64,000 bases of DNA from Costus lasius (taxonomy: Eukaryota > Streptophyta > Magnoliopsida > Zingiberales > Costaceae). The position numbers and the translations under genes were made by a program. This document shows positions 9,786 to 21,563 of this stretch, one piece after another. Positions within the stretch are counted from its first letter, which is position 1. Each line of letters opens with the position of its first letter. The stretch covers positions 121,446,493 through 121,510,492 of the forward strand of contig CM050448.1 in assembly GCA_027563935.2 (NCBI GenBank). Reading direction: 5' to 3'. The notes beneath the pieces are model-generated. The model searched no databases. It was not told the DNA's origin and saw nothing but the letters and a program-made list of their open reading frames with translations.

Positions 9786-10865
9786 CAACTCATGCTGGAT
9801 AACGCAACAGTATTTGAAACCAAAGTTCATAACTAGTAACTTTTCATAATATTTCCATTAATTATGTTTCTTATTGGAATCAAACTTCTTTACTTGTTGA
9901 AGCGATCCCATATAATGTCTCTATTTTATACAATATAATTCAACATGTAAAGCTTTTTTTAATAAACAAAATACATAAGTTGATATCCGAATCAACAACA
10001 TGAGGTTAAGCTATCAATTGATCATATAAAGTTTCTGTTGCCCTTTTGTTTTAAACAAAAAAAATAAAATCTTTGAACCTTGAATTGCGAATCTTTAGGT
10101 ATTTGTTTTTCAAATGAAACATAAGACCATAGTCTCACGTCTAAACTTTGCGTCAACTTGGTTCTTTTGACCAAAATATATTTGAATTTGCACCTTCCAT
10201 GGAGGTACACCGCTTAAGTAAGCTTGCCCAATGAAAGAGTGGGCCTAAATTTTAGTTTAAGAATCCTTCCTATAATATTTAAGTTAGCACATACAACTAA
10301 GTGATCAAGGAGCTTGCATCCAACTTAAAACCGTATCATATTAGAACTTCCCTTCCCCTTCAAACAAGGAAGCATTTGTATCCGCTACACATGAAAGGAT
10401 TTATTTTTGGATGGCGAAAATGTAATGAATAGTTTATCCCAAAATTAGTTTTTTTTTGGTATTCCAAAGCCAGTGTAGAGATAATTTGCATTGAACAATT
10501 AAAAGGTATATTAAAGTTTAATTCTTTCAAGGAGAATGTAAACCATAATAAGAGATTACCTATTGATAATTACATGAGGACGATGATAATGATATTGTTA
10601 AATTGGTTAAAATACGTCTCATGTCTTCTGATAGAAACCTAGACCCTTGAGTCCATGGAATAATAGTTTAAGCAATGTTACATGCCTAATAACAGTAAAG
10701 CGTGATGTTACATGCCTAATAATATTAAAGTACAATTTGCAAAATTAATGTTACAAGTTTACTAAATAATAAAGAGAATGCTCCCATTGACCTCACACCA
10801 ATACATGAGAAAATTAAAGCAATGTAGACAAGTGACTTGCGAAATAGGGCTAACCTTTGCCCCCC
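9786..10865. other. Gene-free spacer
   Basis: AT-rich sequence with no supported gene. A 31-bp direct duplication (GATGTTACATGCCTAATAA-type) lies near 10674-10735. Confidence 0.5.
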
Positions 10866-10869
10866 ATTA

Positions 10870-11337
10870 GATTAGATCGAGAGTTTAATTAGACCGAAGC
10901 TGGTATCGTTTCCATCTATTTACTGGGAAGTTTGATTTTAGGAACTGGAGAAGATCGCTTCGTTGCCGTCCATGCACCATCTCCTAAGTTGGCTTGCCCA
11001 AAGAACAAATTAAAAGGCAATCTGGACAAAGTTTTGCTTTCACTTGCTTTTTTTTTTTCCGAGTCTGAAAAAACTACTTGGAATGTTTGACAATTTAAGT
11101 CAATTTGTCAACCCCGTCGCAGTCGGAGTCACAATCCCATGGCCAATTTTGACCCGAGTGGAAAGTGCGATCGCAGTTTCCAGTGTTTGGTCGTCGAGAG
11201 ATCATATATTCAGAGCAGAATTAATGAATTAATTACCTAATAACAGTAACTGGACTGGAAAATTTAAATGAATGGGAACGTAAAGTTAAGAGAAATTTCC
11301 GAGCAATTCTGACTATAATGAAGAAATCACTATAAAA
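10870..11337 (+). promoter_or_regulatory. Promoter of peptide gene C with W-box cores and TATA box
   Basis: The block shares GGAAGTTTGATTTTAGGAAC with the gene D promoter (15059 on). W-box cores include TTTGACAATTTAAGTCAA near 11087-11103, TTTGTCAACC near 11104-11113 and TTTTGACCCG near 11147-11156. TATAAAA is at 11331-11337, 93 bp before the start codon. Confidence 0.6.
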
Positions 11338-11429
11338 TCCCAAGGCTTCATTCATCTGTTGCACCAAGAACTGGGCACATCAGATCCAGATCAATCAGAC
11401 ACGAGTAGGTAGCTTTCGTCGACGAAGAA

Positions 11430-11675
11430 ATGAGTTACACAAAGGGATCAAAGCTCGCGGTGGTGCTGCTTATTTCATTCCTCATAGTGAGTAATTGGAG
11501 CTCTGTTTCGCTCGCAAGGCCACTTGAAGAGGATGGAGTAAATGGATGGATCAAGGATGCAGTTTTGGTTATGCAAGCACTCGACAAAGGCCCTGTTCCA
11601 CCTTCCGGTCACTCGAATTGCTCGACTGACCAATCTAATACGGGTGGCGTTTGCCCGCCAAATGGCAGAGGCTAG
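11430..11675 (+). CDS. Small secreted peptide precursor, gene C
   Basis: An 81-aa single-exon precursor. The signal peptide is 1-29 (VVLLISFLIV, ending SVSLA), followed by RPLEEDGV and a spacer, then ALDKGPVPPSG at about 49-59 and cysteines 64 and 75 (CSTDQSN...VCPP). It combines the RPLE.DGV pro-region of gene B with the PVPPSG core of genes A, D and E, so it is intermediate in the family. AATAAA lies at 11836-11841. It is presumably secreted to the apoplast and processed; the two conserved cysteines could form a disulphide. Confidence 0.8.
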   Translation: MSYTKGSKLAVVLLISFLIVSNWSSVSLARPLEEDGVNGWIKDAVLVMQALDKGPVPPSGHSNCSTDQSNTGGVCPPNGRG

Positions 11676-11841
11676 ATTTCAAATACTGAGTCTAGATCGA
11701 TGCTCCATGAATACGATGATTGTTTGTTCAATAGTACTGGTTTCAAACTGAAGAGGTCAAAAGTCATAGAGCTTATTTTGTATTAGTTATCATATATTTC
11801 ACATTTAGTTCTGTTCTTTGTATCTCCTTCTTCGAAATAAA

Positions 11842-12273
11842 TAACCTTGTTTGTGATTAAAATGATGATACATCCACGTGCGTAAATGCAATAGAATGAA
11901 TTTGATCCAAGGGCCAATCCAATTTCGCTCATCTTAACTCAATATAGTCTGTGCTCATACTAATGAAGCTTTTATTTCATTTGGTTCACATATGGATTCT
12001 TTCATGACCACTCTAGATTTCGTAATTGAGATCCCATTTGAGTTACATAAGATCATCATGGATGGATTCATTGCCATAATCACACAAAGACTTAGATCCT
12101 TCACTTTTCTTGATGATTTTGTAGAGTTGGTAGTTAATGTAAGTGATATTGAAAATCTATCTTAAGGTTATATGATAATCTTTTACTACCTAGTAATTCC
12201 CTAGTTTTTGGTGATATTGATCTGTTTGGTAGAGTATTTGGGTTATTGATTGAGATGTTAAGTAGTGGATTAT
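11842..12273. other. Gene-free spacer after gene C
   Basis: No supported gene; ordinary AT-rich intergenic sequence. Confidence 0.5.
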
Positions 12274-12436
12274 GGGTGCGTTTGGCACATTTTTCTGTGC
12301 CACTTTCCATGTTGATCGCATTTTGATTGTTGTTCGTCTTAAGGCTTTGAAGGTGTCTTTTGAAGTTGGTTTTTTCTAACTTTCATTGGCAGCCTATACT
12401 TTACGTCTCTAGGAAAGTGCTACCAAACGCAGACCC
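12274..12436. mobile_element. Small MITE with GGGTGCGTTTGG ends
   Basis: The left end GGGTGCGTTTGGCAC mirrors the right end TACCAAACGCAGACCC over a 163-bp AT-moderate interior with no coding capacity. TAT may be the target duplication. The inverted ends are clear but the superfamily is not. Confidence 0.55.
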
Positions 12437-12614
12437 TATATCACTAAGAGAATAAATACAGACTTCGCTGCTATAATGTTATAAATGTATATAGGTCTAT
12501 TATATTAATGATCATGTTATATATCATTGTCTTAATTTTTTTATTATGCAAAAATGTGTAATTAGTGGTACTCTATAGTGATTATTAAATTAAAAATATA
12601 TAATTAATTATTTT

Positions 12615-13215
12615 TATTAGTTAATTAATTATTTCTTATATAAAATTAGTTCAATTTAGTTCATAATCTGTTTGATGTATCTTTAAATCATTTTTGAACC
12701 ATAAACCAGATAATATGTAAAAAAGAAAAGTTCATTTGAAGAATTGATTAATTTAGTTAATCATAATTTCAATTTAATTCAATTAATTAACCATGGGTTA
12801 ACCTAAAAATATAATAAAATACTCAGTAGAGGTGGCAACGAATCGGGTACTTGTATTTTTATCCTAAACTTGATTCTAACTCGATTGCAAAATCCACTAT
12901 CGAAACTCGGGTCGGTTATCATATTATATAATCTGAACTCGGATTGAGTATTTAAATATGTACCCAATTAAATAAAAATAAATTATTTATTATTTATATT
13001 TTATAAAATATAATTTAAAAATTTACAATAATAATAAATATATTTATATACTAACTATTTAATAATATTATTATTATATTTTAATAATAATAAATATTTA
13101 TATAATAATTTTTCTATTATTATTTGTATGTTAATAATAATAAAAAATACATATATATTTATATTTATATTTATTATTGAATTTTAATATGAGATATCCG
13201 CATTTAGCTCAACAA
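12615..13215. repeat. Duplicated AT-rich segment plus fragment of a GAGGTGGCAACG repeat
   Basis: 12615-12810 matches 1633-1857. From about 12830 the sequence TAGAGGTGGCAACGAATCGG resembles the left end of a hAT-like element and is followed by nearly pure A/T to 13190. No matching right end is seen, so it is probably truncated. Confidence 0.45.
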
Positions 13216-13239
13216 ATCTGAAATCATCCCATTTAGCTA

Positions 13240-13675
13240 GCTGAACGAGTCGGCCTGCCCAAAGAACAAATTAAGCTAGCTGAACGAGTCATCTTTCACA
13301 TACGTTTACTTGCCAGTTCGAAGAAACGAACTGGAATGTTTGACCATTTAAGTCCGTTTCTCAACCTTGTAGCTGGACAAGTCTAAGTGAAAATTCACTT
13401 GCGCAGCAAGCTTTGGAATGTCTAGTCGACTGAGGAAGCGAAGAGTGCGGGAGGAGGATTTAAGAAATCAAAGTTGTTTGATCGCTAGTAGTGCAGAAGA
13501 GGACAAATTTTACCCGATCCGAATAAGCGTTCGATCACCATCAGCTTGCTCGTGATATACATGTATAGAAGAATTAACTAATAACAGTTTGAAATGGAAA
13601 TTTCCAACAAATTCTTATCGTCATAAACGAAAATTCAATGTGCAACAGAAATTGCTCGCGAGCCGTCCACCGTAG
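13240..13675 (+). pseudogene. Promoter-only relic of a peptide gene
   Basis: This stretch matches the upstream region of genes A, D and E (AAGAACAAATTAAGCTAGCT, GAACGAGTCATC, AGTGAAAATTCACTTG, GTGATATACATGTATAGAA, GCTCGCGAGCCGTCCACCG). The match stops abruptly at 13675, before the TATA box, and no coding part follows. A deletion or recombination removed the gene. Confidence 0.75.
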
Positions 13676-15000
13676 TCATGTCGATTTAAAGACATCATTT
13701 ATAGCCGGCAGCTTGGCAAAAACTGTAAACTTCTTATACGATCAAAAATGTGATTATAATCAAAAAGCAGAATCAAGAACATCAAATCTATTTATAACTA
13801 GCAGTTTGCCAAAAATTAAACGAAAAAAATTGATCCTAGTCAGGCGATAATAAAATCAAAAACATCAAGTATATTTATGACTATCAGTTTACTAAAAAAC
13901 TGTTAACTTCTTACGAAGTGAAAGATTGATCCTAATCAAATAATAATAAGATTAGAGACATTAAGTTCGTTTATGATTAGCGGTTTGGAAAAATAAAAGA
14001 AAAAAAAAAAAGCAAATACCTCACATGAGCAAAAATCCTAATCAGACGGCAAAAAAGTTAAAAGACATCAACCAAGCTCTTGTTGAAGATCACATAGGGA
14101 CGAGCGTGCTATGAAATAAGTGACTGGATATCTTATGACTAGTCATTTTCGTTAGCGCTAATGCATGGGGACAACGAGGATAATTTTTAGAGCGGATCGC
14201 TTTGAGGACAGCTACACCCTTAACGCACAGATGATGGGAAGCCTGTCAACAATCATTATAAATTGAAGCTTCAATGATCCATTCAATACATTGAGAGAGT
14301 AAGTTTGATAAAGATCTTGTCTCAGGCATGGGTATCCCCTTCGTCATTCAAACAAATAATGAAAATGAGAAAAGCGTACATTACTTTTCAAATGTGATGT
14401 ATAACTCCGACAAACAACACATTCAGCAAAATAGGTATAGCACACTTTTGTTTTCGATGCAACTATACGAGGGATAACTGATCATTTGATAAAGCCACAA
14501 CAATGTAAAAAGTTCATCATACACTTGAACTAAATGTTCATCTTTTCATTACAAAGAAGTGCAAGCAGAACTGGTATTAAAACTAGTAGCTTAAAGCTGA
14601 CGATACATAGTATTCAAGTGTGATTTGATAAAAATTCTTAAATAATCTCCTAGAGTTCGCTCAGAAGCGATCTCCAAACCAAGAAAGTAAGTTGATTCTT
14701 GATGGGACACCTTACTAAAAGGCTCAAGATACAAAGTCTAAACCTCGACCTTGATAAAAAAATATGTGACTTGTGGCAAGGGGTTAATACTTTTTAATAT
14801 ATCTTGTAATCATTTCATAGAAAAGCCATGGCCTATAAAAAGAAAGCAAGAGCAAAGGTCTGATTCGTATTATATTTTCATGACTTTTTTTAATTTGTTC
14901 CCCGTTATGAGTTTATGACTAGCTAGTTCATGTAGTTAATATTGAAAATCTTTTTTTTTAATCCCCGGCAACATCCATCATTAAGGTTTGATCGATAAGT
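13676..15000. other. Gene-free spacer
   Basis: No supported gene. Near 13676-13990 a loosely repeated motif (ATTTATNACTANCAGTTTNNNAAAA) recurs about three times. Confidence 0.45.
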
Positions 15001-15002
15001 GA

Positions 15003-15553
15003 TGACCGAGATCGAGTGTTTGCTTAGACCTAAGCAGGTCTCGTTCAATTTATTTTCTGGGAAGTTTGATTTTAGGAACTGGAGAAGATCGCTTCGTTCC
15101 CATTCACATAGATTTACTTGCCAGTCCGAGAAACGAATTGGAAATTTTGACCATTTGAGTCCGTTTGTCAACCTCATAGCTGGACAAGTCAAGTGAAATT
15201 CACTTGGGCAGCAAGGTTTGGAATGTTTATTCGACTCGAGGAAGCGAAGCGTGCGAGAGGAGATTCAAGAAATCAAAGTCGTTTGATCGCTGGTAGTGCA
15301 GAAGCGGACAAGTTTTACCCAGAGTGAGGGTTAAAGGGTTGACCCGATCCGAATAAGCGATTCCTCCGATTAGCTAGTTATCGATTACCTGCAGCTTGCT
15401 CGTGATATACATGTATAGAATTAACTAATAGCAGTTTGTAATAGAAATTTCTGACCAATTGCCACCGTCACGAGACGGAAATTCAATGTGGAACAGGAAT
15501 TACTCGCGAGTCGTCCGCCGTAGTAGAAAAGGGACGAAAAAGCGGCTATAAAA
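15003..15553 (+). promoter_or_regulatory. Promoter of peptide gene D with W-box cores and TATA box
   Basis: It is highly similar to the gene A promoter but without the LINE insert. W-box cores lie at 15147-15152, 15167-15171 (reverse), 15187-15192 (reverse) and 15339-15344. TATAAAA is at 15547-15553. The leader carries an extra tandem copy of about 35 bp (CATTTTGTTGCACCAACAGC repeated as CATTTTGTTTCACCAACAGC). Confidence 0.65.
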
Positions 15554-15654
15554 TCCATTGGGGGTTGATTCATTTTGTTGCACCAACAGCACAGGTAGTT
15601 ACTGCATTTTGTTTCACCAACAGCACAAGTAGCTACTGCATCGTCGACGAAGAA

Positions 15655-15897
15655 ATGAAGAGTTATACCAAGACATCAAAGCTCCAGGCGGTGCTGCTCT
15701 TTTTGATTCTCATAGCGAGTCAATGTTGCTCTGTTTCGCTCGCAAGGCAAGATGGAGTAAGCACTCGCAAGCTCGGAGATAGAGCTGTGTCTATGCAAAT
15801 ACTTGACAAAGGCCCCGTGCCACCTTCTGGGCCATCGGGTTGTACGACTGATCCCTCTAATAAAGGTGGCCACTGCCCACCACGTCCCTCAAAATAG
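15655..15897 (+). CDS. Small secreted peptide precursor, gene D
   Basis: An 80-aa precursor, almost identical to gene A; the visible differences are D71 to G and S76 to P near the C-terminus. The signal peptide is 1-30 (AVLLFLILIA core, cleavage after SLA), followed by the spacer RQDGVSTRKLGD, then DKGPVPPSG at 51-59 and cysteines at 63 and 74. The start lies in GAAGAAATGAAG; an open frame continues upstream to 15565 but contains only leader sequence. AATAAA is at 16003-16008. Flanking homology with gene A runs for more than 1.5 kb, so the two arose by a recent unit duplication. Confidence 0.82.
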   Translation: MKSYTKTSKLQAVLLFLILIASQCCSVSLARQDGVSTRKLGDRAVSMQILDKGPVPPSGPSGCTTDPSNKGGHCPPRPSK

Positions 15898-16119
15898 ATT
15901 TTGCTAGATCCATACACCATGAGTGCCACAACATGCAGCTTATTTTGTATAAGTTGTCTTATTCTTCACATTTTACTTGTGTTCTTTCGTATCTTTCTTC
16001 AAAATAAATGCCACCGATTGATGGTCAATCTCTACATTCACATATGATTACATTTTTTAATGAAAAAAAAATTGCCAAGAGGTTCGATTCAAAATTGTAA
16101 AGTTTACTCAAGAGAAGAT

Positions 16120-16191
16120 TTAGTTATGCAAGCACTTGACGAAAGCTGCATGCCACCTTTAAGTGGACGTATGACTCAACCTATAAAATAA
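16120..16191 (+). pseudogene. Decayed 3' coding relic after gene D
   Basis: Same relic as at 3379-3450: LVMQALDESCMPPLSG and a stop, with no start or signal peptide. Confidence 0.65.
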
Positions 16192-17394
16192 GTTAGAAAA
16201 ATCCAATTGGATTTTTGAAATGTACTCGGGTTAACCTCTTTCACTATCTCACCATTTGGCAATCATTGAGAGGAAGAAAATGGTGTTCCAAACAAATATT
16301 AATTGTATGCGGTGCACTTTGATGCATGATGCATTGAGGTGTGTTACCAGAAATGGGGATCAATAGCGATCTAGGACATTGTAGATCAATAGCGATCTAC
16401 AATGTTGTGTTACCAGAAATGGTGTTCCAGAAATGGTGTGTTACCAGAAATGGTGCTCCAAACAATAGTTGAATCATTATTGTTATTAACGTAGATCAAT
16501 AGCGATCTAGGACATTGTAGCAACCTAGGTCGTGTTACCAATAAGCTCAACACCCAAGTGTGTATTAGTTGTTAGTTTAATGACCTAGTTCGTATTACCA
16601 ATAAGCTAAAAGTTCATGCTTGTAACCTCCCTAAGTTAAGAAATGGTAACGTAGGCAATGTGCTAATGAGCCGAGGGCTCTATAGTGCATGGTTATCAAT
16701 CAAGAGTGGTGTCCTAGGTTGTGGCACCAAGCCAAGGGATTGGATGCATAAGCATCATTGATTAAAAGAATATTGTTAACCTTATGCATATAAATTTGAA
16801 GACTTAACATATCGATCTTAATAGTTAACAAATTCATAAGATATGCTATATTGATCATGGCTTTAGGTCCTCAAGTTCACCTTGATCTTTAGGTTTTGGC
16901 TGTCAAGTGACAATAGGCATGGCTTTATCTAGTTAAGAGATTAGTCTCTTGATTGAAAGACTAGACCCAAGTTATAACTTTTAACAATTAACTTTGACCT
17001 TAACCTTCCTAAAGCAGATAAAAACATACAAAAACAACATTGCATAGTAAAATAAATTTATATTCGCAATCTCTATTAAGTGGTAACAAAAGGTTTTCCA
17101 AAGTGAATCGAGTAAGATGCCCAAGTTATGAGCTTTAACTTTTTAACTTTGGCTTAAGTGATTTGTAGGCAGCCAATGTCATCTTCATTGGGTTTCCTTG
17201 TAGTATATTTTACAATGGGTGCGTTCTTGTCGTCAAGTTTAAAGTCCACGGCACCTCTTTGCTGTCACGGGGTTTACCGTTGAACTATTCTATTCAATTT
17301 ACAGAGAGCGGAAATTTCTTTATAAAGTCCATGGTCAACACGTCAGCGGACTACAGACCTTGGACTGGAGAAGTTGAAGGATGGTAAAGACATT
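16192..17394. repeat. Repeat-rich spacer shared with 18620-19180 and 20640-20830
   Basis: Words such as GTAGATCAATAGCGATCTAG, CAAGTTGACCTTGATC, GTCAAGTGACAATAGGC and TAGTTAAGAGATTAGTCTCT recur after genes D, E and F, so the spacer was duplicated with the genes. Near 16370-16470 short pieces (GATCAATAGCGATCTA, ACCAGAAATGGTG) are repeated several times. No gene is seen. Confidence 0.6.
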
Positions 17395-17942
17395 CTCGTT
17401 CCATCAATTTACCGAGAAGGTTGATGCTTTGTTATGATGCAATATACATTACACCATCCCTCAAGTCGGCCTGCCCAAAGAACAAGTAAGCTAGCTGAAC
17501 GAGTCATCCTTCACATAGGTTTACTTGCCAGTTGGAAGAAATGAATTGGAATGTTCGACCATTTAAGTCCGTATGTCAACCTCGTAGCTGGGCAAGTCAA
17601 GTGAAAATTCACTTGGGCAGCAAGTTTTGGAATGTTTATTCGACTGAGGAAGCCAAGGGTGCGAGAGGAGGATTCAAGAAATCAAAGTCGTTTGATCGCT
17701 AGAAGAGGACAAGTTTAACCCAGAGTGAGGGTTCAAGGATTGACCCGATCCCAATAAGAGATCCGTAGTTATCGATTACCATCAGCTTGCTCGTAATATA
17801 CATGTATGGAATTAATTAATAGCAGTTTGTAACAGAAATTTCTGACCAATTCTTATCGTCATAAGGCGGAAATTCAATGTCTAAGAGAAATTGTTTGCGA
17901 GTCGTCCACCGTAGTAGAAAAGGGACGAAGGTGGCTATAAAA
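17395..17942 (+). promoter_or_regulatory. Promoter of peptide gene E
   Basis: It is homologous to the gene A and D promoters from CATTCTCGTTCCATCAATTT onward, including TATGTCAACC, GGCAAGTCAAGTG and GGATTGACCCGATC (W-box cores). TATAAAA is at 17936-17942, 66 bp before the start codon. Confidence 0.6.
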
Positions 17943-18007
17943 TCCCACGGGCTTCATCATTTTGTTGCACCAACAGCACAAGTAGCTACTGCATCGTCGA
18001 CGAAGAC

Positions 18008-18247
18008 ATGAAGGGTTATATCAAGACATCAAAGCCCCAGGCGGTGGTGCTACTCTTTTTGATGCTCATAGCGGGTCAATGGTGCTCTGTTTCACTTGCA
18101 AGGCCACATGGAGTGACAACTCGCAAGCTCGGAGAAAGACTTGTGTTCATGCAAATACTCGACAAAGGCCCCGTGCCACCTTCAGGTCCATTGGGTTGTA
18201 CGACGGATCCTTCTAATACAGGTGGTCACTGCCCAACACGTCCCTGA
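18008..18247 (+). CDS. Small secreted peptide precursor, gene E
   Basis: A 79-aa precursor. The signal peptide is about 1-31 (AVVLLFLMLIAG core, ending SVSLA), followed by RPHGVTTRKLGE, then ILDKGPVPPSG and cysteines 64 and 75 (CTTDPSN...HCPT). It ends two residues after the CPTR tail, without the final PSK or GRG of the others. The start context is GAAGACATGAAG rather than GAAGAAATG. The poly(A) signal is the variant AATTAAA near 18370. It is closest to genes A and D. Confidence 0.8.
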   Translation: MKGYIKTSKPQAVVLLFLMLIAGQWCSVSLARPHGVTTRKLGERLVFMQILDKGPVPPSGPLGCTTDPSNTGGHCPTRP

Positions 18248-19194
18248 AGATCAATTTTTAGATATGGCTTCGATCCGTACACCATGAGTGCCACAACATG
18301 CGGCTTATTTTGTATAAGTTGCCTTATTCTTCGCATTTATGACTTGTGTTCTTTCGTATTTTTCTTCAAATTAAATGTCACCGATTGCTGGTCAATCTCT
18401 ACATCCATATATGAATACATTTTTTAATAAAAAATTGCCATGAGGTTCGATTCAAAATTGTAAAGTTCAACTCAAAGAGAAGATTTAGTTGTGTAATCAC
18501 CATGCCGCCTTTAAGTGGACGTATGACTCAACCCAAAAGAAAATTCCAATTGGATTTTTGAGAGGAAGAAAATGATGTTCCAAACAAATAGTGATAGTAT
18601 GTGATGTATTGAGGGGTGTCACGAGAAATTTATCTTAAAATGTCTCGAGTTATAAGCTAAAGATAAGAGCAATAGCTTTGAAATGTTCCATGTATTTTGG
18701 ATCAACCCTTTATTTGAGAAATCTCGGCAACTTCTTTGGTAGTATGATGTTGTTGTTAATTGAAGCATTATAGCTATTAATGTAGATCAATAGCAATCTA
18801 GGCCATGCCACCCATAATTTGAATAGCCCTAATGTGTAGCTATTATTTACCAAAAAGTAGTAGCCTAAGTTGTGTTGCCAATAAACTCTACTCTCAAATG
18901 TGTGTCAGCTGTTGGTTTGATGACCTAGTTCATATTACCAATAACTCTACTCTAATGTTACTTAACATGTGAATTTTAATAGTTAACACAATTAACAAGA
19001 GATGCTACACTGATCATGGCTTTCGGTCCTCAAGTTGACCTTGATCTATTGGTTTTGGTAGTCAACTGACAATAGGCGTGGCTTTGTTTAGTTAAGAGAT
19101 TAGTCTCTTGATTAAGAGACTTGACCCAAGTTATAGCTTTTAACATTTAATTTTGACTTTCATCTTCCCTTATAACAATCGAGATTACTAGGAT
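18248..19194. other. Gene E trailer, short relic and duplicated spacer
   Basis: The 3' trailer resembles those of A and D. A shortened coding relic lies at about 18484-18535 (CATGCCGCCTTTAAGTGGAC). The rest is the spacer family of 16192-17394. No intact gene is seen. Confidence 0.5.
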
Positions 19195-19320
19195 TGTGTT
19201 TACTAGGAGAGATGAAATTTCATGGGATAGGAAATTTGAGAGGAAATAAAATTTAGATGGAAAAGAAAGTGTTTAATAAAATTCTCTCTAATGTTTACTT
19301 GTCTGGAAAATAAAAAAAAA

Positions 19321-19347
19321 AAGAAGGATTTTATTAAAATCCTTCTT
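19321..19347. repeat. Near-perfect hairpin with 13-bp arms
   Basis: AAGAAGGATTTTA and its reverse complement are separated by a single T. It sits inside a 300-bp AT-rich block (19195-19500) that may be a small inverted-repeat element, but no clear termini are seen. Confidence 0.6.
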
Positions 19348-19583
19348 TACCTTTGCGGCGGCTGCATTTTTCCGCATGATTTGGGTGGATTAAAAAAGAG
19401 AAATTTTGCTTGGTTTCATCCCTCCTATTTTTTTTCATTTTTATCCATCCTTCTTAGTAAATGAAGGATTTTATTTGAACTCATCTCTTCCTTCCTAAAA
19501 TCCCTCTTACTAAAGCAGATAAAAACATCTAAAAACAACATTGTATTGTAAAATTAATTTTATATCTAGTTATCACACACACA

Positions 19584-19586
<3 letters not shown>

Positions 19587-19626
<40 letters not shown>
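19587..19626. repeat. (TA)n microsatellite
   Basis: About twenty TA dinucleotides follow a short (CA)n run. 19630-20190 holds no supported gene. Confidence 0.95.
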
Positions 19627-19629
<3 letters not shown>

Positions 19630-20473
19630 GTCATGTCGATTTAAAGACTTGATTTATTCAGGAAATGGCATGTTCTGAGTGAACACTATTAAGTGGTCAC
19701 ATAAATACCTTAGGTTTTCCCAAAGTGAATCGAGTAAGATGCCCAAGTTATGAGCTTTATCTTCAACTTTGGCTTAAGTGTTTATCTTCATTGGGTTTCC
19801 TTGTAGTATATTTTTATAATGGATGCGTTCTTGTCGTCAATTTACAAACAGCGAAATTCCTTTATAAAGTCCATGGTCGACACGCTAGCGGACTACAGAC
19901 CTTGGACTGGAGAATTTGAAGGATGGTAACGACATTCTTCACTTTTCAGACACTCCTGGAATTAGATAAATTTCTAGGAACAAGTACGTACATGCCATGG
20001 GGGAAACAGTCAATATCCAAGTCCACGTTCACGCGGCCAAAAATAAAAGGATGTGTACCTACCTACCTCTAAGCAACGGAAATTGAAATTAAAGAATTAG
20101 TATGATATTGTTGCCAAGTGAAATGGAAGTACATATTGAAATAAGCAATGAATTAAGATGGAGCATATTCCTCTGTTTGATCGTTAGACATGGGCAGAGC
20201 AGTCGGAGCATATTCCTCTGTTGTCCCAATCTCATGGCCAATTTTGACCCAGCGAATTGACCCGACTGGAGAATGCCATCCCAGTTTCCAGGTCTTACGT
20301 ATAAGCTAGAATTCATTAACTAATAGCAGTTTGTAAGACGCACTTGGGCTGGAAATTTCAAACATTCTTATAGCTCGTCGGAGGAGTTTAGGGTAGTGAG
20401 ACGGAAATAACAAAATCAATGTGTAAGTACTTGCAAGTCGTCCACCGCAGTAGAAAGGAATGAAAAGAATGGC

Positions 20474-20480
20474 TATAAAC
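20474..20480 (+). promoter_or_regulatory. TATA box of broken peptide gene F
   Basis: TATAAAC in the shared context ATGGCTATAAACTCCCATGG lies 73 bp before the start codon. W-box-like TTTTGACCC lies upstream near 20242. Confidence 0.55.
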
Positions 20481-20552
20481 TCCCATGGGCTCCGTTCATC
20501 TTGAAAGCCAGGTTAATTAAACACAAGTAGGCAGTATCATCCACGAAGAAAT

Positions 20553-20711
20553 ATGAGTTACACGAAGACATCAAAGCTCAACACAGTGCTGCTTATTCTG
20601 GTTCTCATAGCGAGTAATTGGCACTCTCCTTCTCATAGCGACTTGACCTCTCATTTGAGAGAGGTTACATCAATCATGGCTTTTGGTACTCAAGTTGGCC
20701 TCCAAGTTTAG
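20553..20711 (+). pseudogene. Truncated peptide gene F: signal peptide fused to spacer sequence
   Basis: Promoter, leader and start match the family. The first 26 or so codons encode a normal signal peptide (MSYTKTSKL, then hydrophobic VLLILVLIAS and NWHSPS). At about 20630 the homology jumps into spacer DNA of the type after genes D and E (GGTTACATCAATCATGGCTT), and the frame stops at 20709-20711 after 52 codons. The DKG..PPSG and two-cysteine tail are deleted. If transcribed it would yield a secreted but motif-less peptide; most likely it is dead. Confidence 0.75.
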
Positions 20712-21563
20712 GCTTTTGATAGTCAAGTGACATTAGGCCTGACTTTCTCTAGTTAAGAGAGTTTACCTAGTTTATAGCTTGTAGCTACCAGCTTTGACCT
20801 TGGCCTTGCCTTATGCTTGTCGAGAGAATCGATGGAGATAACAACATACAAAAAAAATTGAGATGTATTGTTAGAGACATCATTTATTCAGGAAATGACA
20901 TAATATTAGTGAACACTATCGTGCCACCTCTATTAAACAGTCATTTTAATAACTTAAAGGCATGATGTTGGGGGTGAGGCGCTAAAGTCAATCCAAACCT
21001 ATTAACTACTTAAAAGGGGCAATGAAATTAAATTCTATAGAGGCATCTATGAAAAGCTTGCAGACTCATCCATTTATCTTAGTATAGGCATGAGAAGTCG
21101 TCCATAAGGATGATATATTTTCACAGGGGATCAGCTTGAACATAAGGGTTTCAATTCAACTGATTTTTAAATCAAAGCTATTTAACTTGAGCAATCAGTT
21201 CAATAACGAGTTCAGGGCATGCACAATTTTTTTGCCAATCTAATAATTTAATAAATCAAGCAATGTAGTTTTAAAATTAATGTGGAAACTCAAATTCAAT
21301 GAAAAAAAATCGACAATATTGCAGAAATCAAAATCTAGGCATTAATGACGAAGCAGTAAAAAAATCAGAAATTAGTTTGAATCAGAAGCTGAAGTTGATA
21401 TTGCCGTGCAGGTTCAAAGACATTTCAAAAATATAATGCTATAGTTGGTGCAATAATTTAAGAGACTTTTTGTGTGCAGAATAACATAAATTTCACATCT
21501 TCAATGTTTTCAGGATTTAAAAGTTTTAGAAGGTTGTACCTTGCCTGTGCAGGAATATCAAAA
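20712..21563. other. Gene-free spacer
   Basis: Spacer-family sequence to about 20830, then unrecognised AT-rich DNA. No supported gene. Confidence 0.5.
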
